NCBI GenBank assembly: GCA_031423155.1
Contig: JANPEZ010000161.1
Coordinates: 87,861-151,860 of the forward strand
Length of the DNA: 64,000 bases
Reading direction: 5' to 3'
DNA from: JANPEZ01 sp031423155
GTDB lineage: Bacteria; Actinomycetota; UBA4738; HRBIN12
Each line of letters opens with the position of its first letter. The first letter of the stretch is position 1. Made by a program: the position numbers and the translations under genes. This document shows positions 1-7,756 of the stretch, piece by piece. The notes beneath the pieces are model-generated. The model worked only from the letters and a program-made list of their open reading frames with translations, did not search any database and was not told where the DNA came from.

Positions 1-182
1 GCGGCTGCTTCGGGGGAGGCGGCCGGGGAGGCGGCGTCACCTGGTTGGACATCGCCCGCGACGCGCCCATCTTGCTGGCCGGGCTGTACCTCTTCATCCG
101 TCCACACGGTCCCTTCCAGCTGGACCGCCACTTCATGGAGGAAAGACATGACGAACGCGACGAAGTCCCGCTCGCGCACTGA
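1..182 (+). CDS. MauE/DoxX-like membrane protein, C-terminal part
   Basis: Only the 3' end lies in the window; reading begins at base 3. The visible peptide starts GCFGGGGRGGG, and the cut codon before it ends in GC, so it could be Cys and give the CGCFG signature of MauE-like proteins. A hydrophobic segment (APILLAGLYLFI) and a DoxX-like tail (GPFQLDRHF) follow. MauE/DoxX proteins are small membrane partners of thiol redox enzymes, which fits the thioredoxin-like gene next door. The last 35 nt overlap that gene, and the stop is TGA at 180-182. The assignment rests on a short fragment. Confidence 0.55.
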   Translation, partial: GCFGGGGRGGGVTWLDIARDAPILLAGLYLFIRPHGPFQLDRHFMEERHDERDEVPLAH

Positions 183-807
183 TGCGCGACCGCGCAAGGC
201 AGGCCGCCGCGAGATCGAGAGTCGGCGCAGGCAACGCAGGTGGATCGGCTTCGCTCTGGGTTCCGTAGCCACGATCGCAGTCATCTCCACGGTCGTGTTG
301 AGCGGCGGCTCCGACACTCGGGGCACACGGGCCTCCGAGCCCGGGACGGTGAGCATCGCGGACGTTACCGGTGTCGAGCTGGGGGTGGGAGCCGTAATTC
401 CGGACTTCTCAGCACCGGAGCTGGCAGGAGGCACGCTCGAGTGGAAGACCTACGTCGGCAAGCCAACGGTGCTTGCCGTATGGGCTCCTTGGTGCCCTCA
501 TTGCCAGGTCGAGCTGCCGAGGCTGTTCGCGGCCGTCACTGCGCGTCCGCGTGTGCAGATGGTCTCCATCGCAACATCTATCGGTGCCCACCCGGGCCCT
601 AGCGTCGCCTCATACATGAGCGATAACCGACTCACGTTCCCGGTAGCTATCGACGACACCGACCTGACGCTGATGTCGGGCCTTGGTGTGCAGGGCTTCC
701 CGACGGTCTACTACATCGATGCATCCGGCAAGGTCGCTGCAGTGACCGAGGGGGAGGTTGCCGACGATCAGCTGACTACTATCCTGGACGAACTGACCGC
801 GACCTAG
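148..807 (+). CDS. Membrane-anchored TlpA-type thioredoxin-like protein
   Basis: This 219-residue protein has a basic N-terminus, one membrane anchor at about residues 31-52, and a TlpA/redoxin thioredoxin fold. The active site is WAPWCPHC, with Cys116 and Cys119, and GFPTVYYID supplies the cis-proline loop. It probably acts outside the membrane as a thiol-disulfide reductase, for example in cytochrome c or copper-site maturation. GGAGG at 137-141 lies 6 nt before the ATG and supports the start. The gene overlaps the end of the MauE/DoxX-like gene, which suggests a redox pair. Its end overlaps convergent moaA by 4 nt. Confidence 0.88.
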   Translation: MTNATKSRSRTDARPRKAGRREIESRRRQRRWIGFALGSVATIAVISTVVLSGGSDTRGTRASEPGTVSIADVTGVELGVGAVIPDFSAPELAGGTLEWKTYVGKPTVLAVWAPWCPHCQVELPRLFAAVTARPRVQMVSIATSIGAHPGPSVASYMSDNRLTFPVAIDDTDLTLMSGLGVQGFPTVYYIDASGKVAAVTEGEVADDQLTTILDELTAT

Positions 808-1817
808 CCGCCGATCATGGACATGCTCCGCACCGGCTGCACGAAGTCGGCGTGGTTGATGCGGTGTCCGGACCACTTGCCCCAGACCGCCTGCCGGATG
901 AGCAGGGCGAGTTCCTGATCGGAGGCCCCGGCTCGAAGCGGTTCGCGAAGGTCGGTCTCCTCCATGGCGAACAGGCAGGCGCGAACCTGGCCCTCCGCGG
1001 TCAGGCGCAGGCGGTTGCAGGTGTCGCAGAAGGGTTCGGTGACGCTCGCGATGACGCCTATCGCTCCCGGTGAGCCGTCGGCGAACCGGTAGAGCGCTGC
1101 CGGTTCGTGGTCCGGTCCGGCCGCGAGCAGAGGGAAAGCTGCGTGGATCTGCTCCAGGATGCGTGCGCTGGGGACGACCTTCGCGCGCTCCCAGGCATGA
1201 TCGGCGTCGAGCGGCATGTACTCGATGAACCTGACTTCGTAACCCGTCTCGCGTGACCAGCGCGCGAACTCGGTGACCTCGTCGCCGTTCGTGCCGCCGA
1301 TCACGACGACGTTGATCTTGATCGGCGTCAGCCCTGCGGACTCGGCCGCCTTGAGTCCGGCGAGTACCTTGTCCAGCGCATCCCGCCTGGTCATCTCCGC
1401 GAATCGGTGGCGCATCAAGGAATCGCACGACACCGTCGCCCGGTCGACGCCGGCCTCCGCCAGCGGTTCCGCCAGCTTGTCCAACAAGACCCCGTTCGTG
1501 GTTATGGAGATGTCGAGGTCCGGTCCCACTCCGCGGAACATCTTGACGAGCTTGGGGAGTTCGGCGCGGACCGTAGGCTCGCCGCCGGTGACCTTGAGCG
1601 ACTTCACTCCGAGTCCTACGAACACGCCCAGGACCCTGGAGAGTTCCTCGAACGTCAGGACCTCTTCCTTCGGCAGCCAGGCCAGACCCTCTGCGGGCAT
1701 GCAGTAGGTACAGCGGAAGTTGCAGCGGTCGGTAACCGATATCCGAAGGTCGTCGGCGACGCGGCCGAAGGTGTCGACCAGCGGTCCGGAAAGGGGCATC
1801 GAGGGAAGTTCGCTCAT
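804..1817 (-). CDS. moaA: GTP 3',8-cyclase MoaA
   Basis: This is the radical SAM enzyme that starts molybdenum-cofactor synthesis by converting GTP to 3',8-cyclo-GTP. Its 337 residues match the family length. The N-terminal cluster motif is RCNFRCTYC (Cys32, Cys36, Cys39). The C-terminal cluster motif is FCDTCNRLRL followed by RACLF. The chain ends in the conserved Gly-Gly (SMIGG) needed for activity in known MoaA. Other cofactor genes follow on both strands (DUF6457 protein, MogA-XdhC fusion), so this is a local molybdopterin cluster. Confidence 0.96.
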   Translation of the reverse strand: MSELPSMPLSGPLVDTFGRVADDLRISVTDRCNFRCTYCMPAEGLAWLPKEEVLTFEELSRVLGVFVGLGVKSLKVTGGEPTVRAELPKLVKMFRGVGPDLDISITTNGVLLDKLAEPLAEAGVDRATVSCDSLMRHRFAEMTRRDALDKVLAGLKAAESAGLTPIKINVVVIGGTNGDEVTEFARWSRETGYEVRFIEYMPLDADHAWERAKVVPSARILEQIHAAFPLLAAGPDHEPAALYRFADGSPGAIGVIASVTEPFCDTCNRLRLTAEGQVRACLFAMEETDLREPLRAGASDQELALLIRQAVWGKWSGHRINHADFVQPVRSMSMIGG

Positions 1818-1861
1818 AACGTTCAGCCTACCCCGCCGGCGCGTTACGCCGCGAGGTGGCC

Positions 1862-2122
1862 CTACGGCAGGTCGCCGGGTTCTCCCTGGGGGATGAGTGT
1901 CTCAACGAGCGCGAGAACCCGGTCGATCGCTTCCTCGCGGGAGGCCCCTGAGGTCAATCGCTCCTGCACGGCCGAGCCCATGAGGAATGCGGCCAGGGGT
2001 GTCACGCGCCTCTCGACCCCGTGCGCCACTTCACGCGCCGTCGCGAGAAGTCTGTCTGTCTCGTCCGGCGAGAGCGGGCCTACGCTCAGGGCCGCTGCAA
2101 GATCGTCCACCCAGTCGTTCAT
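1862..2122 (-). CDS. DUF6457 domain protein
   Basis: This 86-residue acidic helical protein starts MNDWVDDLAAAL and contains EVAHGVERRVTPLAAFLMG. That pattern matches the DUF6457 family, which in actinobacteria is often fused to or encoded beside MobA-type nucleotidyltransferases. It lies 44 nt upstream of moaA on the same strand, so the two probably share a transcript. AGGAGGACCG lies just before the ATG as ribosome-binding site. A role in molybdopterin maturation is inferred from neighbours only. Confidence 0.7.
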   Translation of the reverse strand: MNDWVDDLAAALSVGPLSPDETDRLLATAREVAHGVERRVTPLAAFLMGSAVQERLTSGASREEAIDRVLALVETLIPQGEPGDLP

Positions 2123-2212
2123 CGGTCCTCCTGAAGATGTCGATCAGACGGTAAGGGATTCGCGCCCGGAGGCGCCCGACCGCGGCAGGGCGGTTTGAAG
2201 GACAATGGGCGG

Positions 2213-3427
2213 ATGGATGACGCCCTCGCCCTCGCCGCCGTGCTCACCGTCAGCGACGGTGTCTCGGGCGGCACGCGGGAGGACGGCTCGGGCGATGCCG
2301 CCAAGGAGCTGCTGACGGCTGCGGGTTTCGGGGTGTCGACCCGAAGAGTGGTCTCCGACGATCGCGACATGATCGCCGAAGCCTTGAGGACTCTGGCCGC
2401 CGCTCACGCCTTGGTCGTCACGACCGGGGGCACCGGTTTCGGGCCTCGTGACGTCACACCAGAGGCCACTCGCGATGTCATCGAACGCGAGGCCCCCGGC
2501 CTTGCCGAGATGATGCGGCGAGCCGGCCTGGAGAAGACTCCGATGGCGGCCCTCAGCCGCGCGGTCGTCGGAAGCGTCGGTTCGACTTTGATCGTGAACC
2601 TTCCGGGAAGCCCGAAGGGCGTGCGCGAGAGCCTCGAAGCGATCCTGCCGGTGATCCCGCACGCGATCGATCTACTCGCGGGCGCGACGGGCGAGCATCC
2701 GACCGGCCATCTCGATACGGGCACCGTCATGATCACAGCGGTCAAGCAGATCGGGTCCCCTCCGTGTCCGGTCGGCGCGAAGATCGTGATCGGACCGGGT
2801 GGGCCGCTCGAAGGAACATTGGGTTGCGCCGAGTTCGATGCGGCGGCGCTGGCCGATGCTCCGGTTGCGCTGGCATCCGGCAAACCTCAGACCAGCACTT
2901 ACCATCACGAACTCGGCGATATCGAGGTATTCATCGAACCGCATGTAGCTCCTGCGTTGCTGATAGTCATATCCGCGACACCCGTTGCGCTGGAGCTGAT
3001 GAGGATGGCCCCCGGACTGGGATACGCCCCCGTTCTCGTCGAACCGCGACGGGAGCGGGTCACCCCCGAGCATCGAGCATCGTCGCGCCGGACGCTGACT
3101 GCGCTGGCCGAGCTCGATATCGACGAGCGAACCGCGGCTGTCTGCACGGACCACGATGCCCCCGGAGTCGTCGACTCGATCGCCACGCTCCTGAGGACGC
3201 CCGTCGGCTTCATCGGCGTCATGGGCAGTCGCCGTCACGTCGGGCCTCACGTCGAGTCTCTGAAGGCCGCCGGTTTCTCCGAGGAGGAGCTGGCGCGTGT
3301 CCGCTCCCCGGTCGGTATCGACATCGGAGCCAAGGATCCTCGAGAGATCGCGCTTTCGATCGCCGCCGGGCTCGTCGCAGCGCGGGCCGGTCGTGACGGA
3401 GGGTGGCTCGATAGGGTGCCTCGATGA
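2213..3427 (+). CDS. MogA-XdhC fusion, molybdenum-cofactor protein
   Basis: About 404 residues carry two fused modules. Residues 1 to about 160 form a MogA/MoaB domain, with LTVSDGVSGGT, TTGGTGFGPRDVTPEATR and NLPGSPKGV; this fold adenylylates molybdopterin. The rest resembles XdhC/CoxI, which loads or sulfurates the cofactor for xanthine dehydrogenase-like enzymes: GTLGCAEFD (usual GCxE), FIGVMGSRR and IGAKDPREIALSIAA. The usual nucleotide-binding GxGHVA is replaced by VISATPVAL. GAAGGA at 2197-2202 supports ATG 2213 over TTG 2195. It overlaps the next gene by 4 nt. Confidence 0.85.
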   Translation: MDDALALAAVLTVSDGVSGGTREDGSGDAAKELLTAAGFGVSTRRVVSDDRDMIAEALRTLAAAHALVVTTGGTGFGPRDVTPEATRDVIEREAPGLAEMMRRAGLEKTPMAALSRAVVGSVGSTLIVNLPGSPKGVRESLEAILPVIPHAIDLLAGATGEHPTGHLDTGTVMITAVKQIGSPPCPVGAKIVIGPGGPLEGTLGCAEFDAAALADAPVALASGKPQTSTYHHELGDIEVFIEPHVAPALLIVISATPVALELMRMAPGLGYAPVLVEPRRERVTPEHRASSRRTLTALAELDIDERTAAVCTDHDAPGVVDSIATLLRTPVGFIGVMGSRRHVGPHVESLKAAGFSEEELARVRSPVGIDIGAKDPREIALSIAAGLVAARAGRDGGWLDRVPR

Positions 3428-4188
3428 GCCGCGATGATGTCCGGATCAACCTCGCAAGCTGGGAGGCCGACTCGGACGACTACCAGCGGCGCAACGGGTC
3501 TCAACTGAACCGATGGGATCAACTGGGCTGGGGAACCTACGCCGTTCCCGAGGACCAGATCCACGCGTTGGGAGATGTCGAGGGTCTCGACGTGCTGGAA
3601 CTCGGATGCGGTGCGGCCCAGTGCGGGATCCGAGTCGCCCGGATGGGTGCGTACGTCATCGGCCTGGACTTCTCCTCCAGACAGCTCGCACACGCTCAGG
3701 CGAACTTCGCGGAAACAGGGACGACGATCCCTCTGGTGCGTGCCAGCGCCGAGGAGCTGCCTTTCCCCGAATCCTGCTTCGATCTGGTCTTCTGCGATCA
3801 CGGGGCGACCTCGTTCACGGACCCCCGGGTCACCATCCCGGAGGCCGCCCGCGTTCTCCGGCCCGACGGCAGGCTCGTGTTCAACATCGCCAGTCCCTTC
3901 ATCGAGGTCTTCTGGGGAGATGACGACACTCCACCCACCGAACATCTGCGTCGCAGCTACTTCGGGCTCGGCCGCCAGGAGTTCACGGACCAGGACGACC
4001 GCAGCGTTCAGCACAACTACCCCTACGGGGAGTGGATCCGCATCCTGCGTGGGGCCGGCCTCGTCGTCGAGGACCTGATCGAACTGCGTCCGAGCGAGGG
4101 CGCGACTTCCACCTATGTCGACTACGTCACCTACGAGTGGGCCCGTGAGTATCCGGCCGAGAACATCTGGATAGCCCGCAAACCCTGA
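3424..4188 (+). CDS. Class I SAM-dependent methyltransferase
   Basis: This 254-residue Rossmann-fold methyltransferase has the SAM-binding motif VLELGCGAAQCG (about residues 58-69), then an acidic motif II at VIGLDFSS and a motif IV-like segment at FDLVFCDHG. It resembles the UbiE/Methyltransf_11 group. The substrate cannot be named from sequence. The ATGA overlap with the MogA-XdhC fusion shows translational coupling, so a small-molecule role linked to that locus is possible but unproven. Confidence 0.85.
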   Translation: MSRDDVRINLASWEADSDDYQRRNGSQLNRWDQLGWGTYAVPEDQIHALGDVEGLDVLELGCGAAQCGIRVARMGAYVIGLDFSSRQLAHAQANFAETGTTIPLVRASAEELPFPESCFDLVFCDHGATSFTDPRVTIPEAARVLRPDGRLVFNIASPFIEVFWGDDDTPPTEHLRRSYFGLGRQEFTDQDDRSVQHNYPYGEWIRILRGAGLVVEDLIELRPSEGATSTYVDYVTYEWAREYPAENIWIARKP

Positions 4189-4220
4189 ATCCGGCCCCGA
4201 CCCCCGGCTAGACTCGCCCC

Positions 4221-5735
4221 GTGCAACAGCGACCTCCCGAACTGATCAGACCCGCGTCGCGGCGTCGCCGTCCGACCAGGCAGCAGATAGCCAGGCGTCG
4301 CTCGGGCGCGGTCGTCCTCCTCGTCCTGCTCCTGTTCTTGGTCTGGCAGTTCTGGCCCTCATCGGGAGGAGGGGGAACCGTCGCAGATGGCCCGACATCC
4401 AGCCCCGGTCCGGGCAACCCGGGCAAGATCATCCCCGGCGAGAACCCGATCAAGCATGTGGTCTTCATCATCAAGGAGAACCGGACCTTCGATAACTACT
4501 TCGGCTCTTATCCGGGGGCTGAGGGCGCAACGGTCGGCAAGACGCTGGACTGCAGCGGCCCCAGCGGGTGCGTGCCTGGCCCCGACTATCCGCTGAAGAA
4601 GGCGCTCGACGTCCAGCCGCACGACATCACTCACGGCTTCGCTTCGGGGCTCATGGCCATCAACGGCGGTGAGATGAACGGATTCAACATCATCGGACTC
4701 GGCGATGACATGACCGGCTACGTGTATCACGACCGCGACACGATCCCGAACTACTGGGCTTACGCCGACCGGTTCGTCCTTGCCGACCACTTCTTCACAT
4801 CGATGTACGGGCCTACCTTCCCCGAACATCTGTACACCGTCGCAGCTCAATCCAACGGCGTCGTGGACAACAAGACCAACGCCGACACTCCAGGCAACTA
4901 CTGCGACGACGCCCGGGAGTTCACCAAGCGCTTCGTCGACCATCTATCGAAGAAGGACATCCGTACGATCATGAAACTCGAAGAGAACGTGACCGACGAG
5001 ATCCCGGATCAATACATCCGCATAGCTCAGTACTGGGAGAGCGTCCGGACTTGTTTCGACATCGAGGTGCTTCCCGATCAGTTGGAGGCGGCGGGTATCA
5101 GCTGGAAGTACTACGCGCTCCCGGACCTTTGGATGAACGGACTTCAGTCGATCCGGCATGTGAGGTTCGGTCCGATGTGGGCGAAGAACGTTCCCCCGTC
5201 AGATTTCGTCAAGGACGTGCGCTCGGGCGATATGCCCGAGGTGTCCTGGCTGGTACCCCCGGAGAGCTACAACGAGCACCCTGGCTGCAACTCCAAAGGA
5301 TGCTCTCCGCAGTCGCCCATCTCCGTCTGCGCCGGTGAGAACTGGACCGTGGACAACATCAACGCCGTCATGAAGAGCGAGTACTGGGAGTCGACCGCGA
5401 TCGTCGTCGTTTGGGACGACTTCGGCGGTTTCTACGATCACGTTCCTCCTCCGCACTACGACATCATGGGTCTCGGGCCCCGAACGCCGGCGCTCATAAT
5501 CTCCCCCTGGACCCGTCAAGGGGAGAGCCCGGACGGCGGCTACATAGACAGCACGGTTTACGAGTTCTCCAGCGTCCTGAAGTTCATCGAGGACCTGCAC
5601 GAACTCGATCCGATGACCGAGCGTGACGCTCAGGCCGACCCGCTCTCGGGCGCCTTCGACTTCACGCAAGAGCCGAACACGGACAAGTTGGTGCTGCCGC
5701 TGCGGAGCGAGTGCCCCTACGGAACCTCGTTCTGA
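4221..5735 (+). CDS. Membrane-anchored phosphoesterase (phospholipase C/AcpA-like)
   Basis: This 504-residue protein starts at GTG 4221. It has a basic N-terminus, one anchor segment at about residues 31-47 and a Gly/Pro-rich linker, so the enzyme domain should lie outside the cell. Motifs of the bacterial phosphoesterase family are present: FIIKENRTFDNYFG, DHFFTSMYGPTFPEHLY, VVWDDFGGFYDHV and RTPALIISPW. Family members are phospholipases C or acid phosphatases, and the exact substrate is unknown. It abuts convergent kamA with no gap. Confidence 0.88.
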   Translation: MQQRPPELIRPASRRRRPTRQQIARRRSGAVVLLVLLLFLVWQFWPSSGGGGTVADGPTSSPGPGNPGKIIPGENPIKHVVFIIKENRTFDNYFGSYPGAEGATVGKTLDCSGPSGCVPGPDYPLKKALDVQPHDITHGFASGLMAINGGEMNGFNIIGLGDDMTGYVYHDRDTIPNYWAYADRFVLADHFFTSMYGPTFPEHLYTVAAQSNGVVDNKTNADTPGNYCDDAREFTKRFVDHLSKKDIRTIMKLEENVTDEIPDQYIRIAQYWESVRTCFDIEVLPDQLEAAGISWKYYALPDLWMNGLQSIRHVRFGPMWAKNVPPSDFVKDVRSGDMPEVSWLVPPESYNEHPGCNSKGCSPQSPISVCAGENWTVDNINAVMKSEYWESTAIVVVWDDFGGFYDHVPPPHYDIMGLGPRTPALIISPWTRQGESPDGGYIDSTVYEFSSVLKFIEDLHELDPMTERDAQADPLSGAFDFTQEPNTDKLVLPLRSECPYGTSF

Positions 5736-7154
5736 TCAGGCGCTGGTGAGTTCCAGTTCGCCCGACCTGATCTGCTGACGCCACCATTCCTGACCCTGTT
5801 CCGGCAGCGTGTAGATCGGGTCGTAGTAGGTGTACTCGCGTGTGAGCGCGTCGGGGTCGTCGAACTCGATCCCGGTTCGGTAGTTCTTCGTCCAGTGGGT
5901 GATGCCCTTCTCGTGATCGTAACTCTTCAACATGTGGACCCATCGCTTGCCGACGAACGGCACGTCGCAGATCACGCGCGGAGTCGCGAATCCCGGCATG
6001 TACCCCAGGAGCTTGTACTGGAGATCCTGCGCCTCGGCGACCGACGTACGCCAGTGTTCGGCGTTCGGGATCATGTCGCACATGTAGAAGTAGTAGGGCA
6101 TGATCTTGGCGTGATCCAGAAGCATGAAGCACAGGTCCAGCAGATCGTTGGGCGCGGTGTTGACTCCTCGAAGCAGAACGCCCTGGTTGCGAACGTCACG
6201 GAACCCGGACTCGAGAACCATCTTCGCCGCCTCGCCTACGAGTGGCGTGACCTGCTGTGCACAGTTCACATGGGTGTGAACGGCGATGTCGACGCCGCGG
6301 TCGAACGCGCGTGAGCCCATTCGCCCGAACGCTTCTCGAACATCGTCCTGCAGGAAGTGCTGAGGCAGGCCCATCAGCCCCTTCGTCGCGATCCGGATGT
6401 CCCGGATGTTCTCGATGTCGAGGAGCTTCATCACGAAGTCCTCGAGCCGCTTGACGGGAACGTTGGCCATGTCTCCGCCGGAGACGACCACGTCGCGGAC
6501 CTGCGGCGTCTTGCGCAGATAGTCGAGCATCATCTCCCAGCGATCGTTCTGCTTGATCTCGAACTTGTACTTGAGAACCTGCAGGGTGTCGTTGCCGACC
6601 AGGTCCATCCGGGTGCAGTGACCGCAGTACTGGGGGCATGTCGGGATCAGCTCCGCGAGCACTTTCGTGGGGTAGCGATGCGTCAGACCCTCGACTGCCC
6701 ACATGTCGGCCTCGTGCAGCGAGTCGCGCGAGGACATCGGGTGGCTCGCCCATTCGGGATGGCGCTCGCTGAAGGCCGGCGCCATGTAGCGGCGAACGCG
6801 ATCGGCTCGCAGATCGGTCTCATCCATCGTGTTGATCATCTGGGGAGGGATGAGCATCGACATCGTGGCGCGCTCCTCCTGGTCGCGGCGGAGGTCCTCG
6901 AGCATCTCCTCGGTCAGGTGCTCTCCGAGCGCTTCTTTGAATTCGGCGAGGTTCTTCACCGAGTGGGCGCGCTGCCACTGCGCCGACTCCCACTGTTCCT
7001 TGGTTACGTCCTTGTAGCCGGGGAGCCGGGTCCAGTCGGGCTCGGCGTACTCGCGCTGGAGCGGGTAGTGGAACGGCTGGTCCTCGCTTGCGTGCGCGTG
7101 CGCTTCGCGGTGTCCCGGACGGGTGTGGATGCCGGCTGCTTGGTCCTCGTTCAC
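5736..7154 (-). CDS. kamA: KamA-family lysine 2,3-aminomutase-like radical SAM protein
   Basis: From GTG 7154 the protein is 472 residues. GGAGGT at 7161-7166, 6 nt away, supports this start over more distal codons that encode a non-family N-terminus. The cluster motif is CPQYCGHC (CxxxCxxC), followed by VVSGGD and a TIM-barrel core. KamA enzymes use SAM and PLP to move an amino group from C2 to C3 of lysine. Glutamate and arginine 2,3-aminomutases look similar, so the substrate is open. The gene stands alone; no other lysine-fermentation genes are nearby. Confidence 0.85.
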   Translation of the reverse strand: MNEDQAAGIHTRPGHREAHAHASEDQPFHYPLQREYAEPDWTRLPGYKDVTKEQWESAQWQRAHSVKNLAEFKEALGEHLTEEMLEDLRRDQEERATMSMLIPPQMINTMDETDLRADRVRRYMAPAFSERHPEWASHPMSSRDSLHEADMWAVEGLTHRYPTKVLAELIPTCPQYCGHCTRMDLVGNDTLQVLKYKFEIKQNDRWEMMLDYLRKTPQVRDVVVSGGDMANVPVKRLEDFVMKLLDIENIRDIRIATKGLMGLPQHFLQDDVREAFGRMGSRAFDRGVDIAVHTHVNCAQQVTPLVGEAAKMVLESGFRDVRNQGVLLRGVNTAPNDLLDLCFMLLDHAKIMPYYFYMCDMIPNAEHWRTSVAEAQDLQYKLLGYMPGFATPRVICDVPFVGKRWVHMLKSYDHEKGITHWTKNYRTGIEFDDPDALTREYTYYDPIYTLPEQGQEWWRQQIRSGELELTSA

Positions 7155-7258
7155 CTTGCCACCTCCAGGTTTGAAAGTCGGGCGAAGTCCACTCGGGCTG
7201 AAGTCGACAGGGTGGCCCCGCGAAAGGATGGAACTGGATCGATTCCCATGATACCCGC

Positions 7259-7300
7259 AGGATATCCGGGATAGTAGGGTTCGAGCCGAAGGATATCCCG
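7259..7300. promoter_or_regulatory. Tandem palindromic repeats upstream of kamA
   Basis: AGGATATCC occurs at 7259-7267 and again at 7290-7298, exactly 31 bp apart (about three helical turns). The core GGATATCC is a perfect palindrome. The pair lies about 105-145 nt upstream of the kamA start in non-coding DNA. It could be a two-site operator; no regulator is assigned. Confidence 0.4.
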
Positions 7301-7352
7301 CCAAGAGGGTGACTGCCGGACAGACTTCAGGTGTAGGACGGACCGGGAGGGT

Positions 7353-7637
7353 CTAGCGCCGCCCGCCAGGGCCGCCGGGGCCCCCGCGACCTTGGCCTCG
7401 AGGCCGACGCTCGAATTTGACCTCGGCGATCGCTTTGGGCAGGCGCGCCTTCATCGGTGCGTGCCCGGTGCGTTCGAAACGGACCATGAGGTGATCGGCG
7501 CTCAGGGAGCGATCCGTCTCGCGCCAGCCGGCAGCCAGCAGGTGCTTGAGGCGGTTAGAGGCGGTCTTCCGCAGCTTGTCCGTGCCCGGCACCTTCACGT
7601 ACAGGCGCTCGTGCAGGACTTCCTTGTAGTCGGCCAT
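7353..7637 (-). CDS. Hypothetical small basic protein
   Basis: From ATG 7637 (MADYKEVLHERLYVKVPGT) the product is about 94 residues. An alternative ATG lies at 7646. It has a mixed alpha/beta body and a Gly/Arg-rich tail (RRPRGQGRGGPGGPGG) that looks disordered and could contact nucleic acid. No family was recognised. It sits between kamA and the divergent GGDEF/EAL gene. Its codon pattern resembles its neighbours. Confidence 0.55.
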   Translation of the reverse strand: MADYKEVLHERLYVKVPGTDKLRKTASNRLKHLLAAGWRETDRSLSADHLMVRFERTGHAPMKARLPKAIAEVKFERRPRGQGRGGPGGPGGRR

Positions 7638-7756
7638 GACCGGCAAGGGTAACAGGCGCGAAAGGCCTGGCCCTTGGTCGGGTCACCCGGGGCTTAGCCG
7701 GGCACCCCCCGTTGTGACTACAGTGCTCGCCGCCGAGCGCCGATAGCGCATACAGG

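Noticed and set aside
5895..7274. Long plus-strand open frames opposite kamA
   Set aside because: They are antisense shadows caused by high GC; the minus-strand protein has the conserved motifs.
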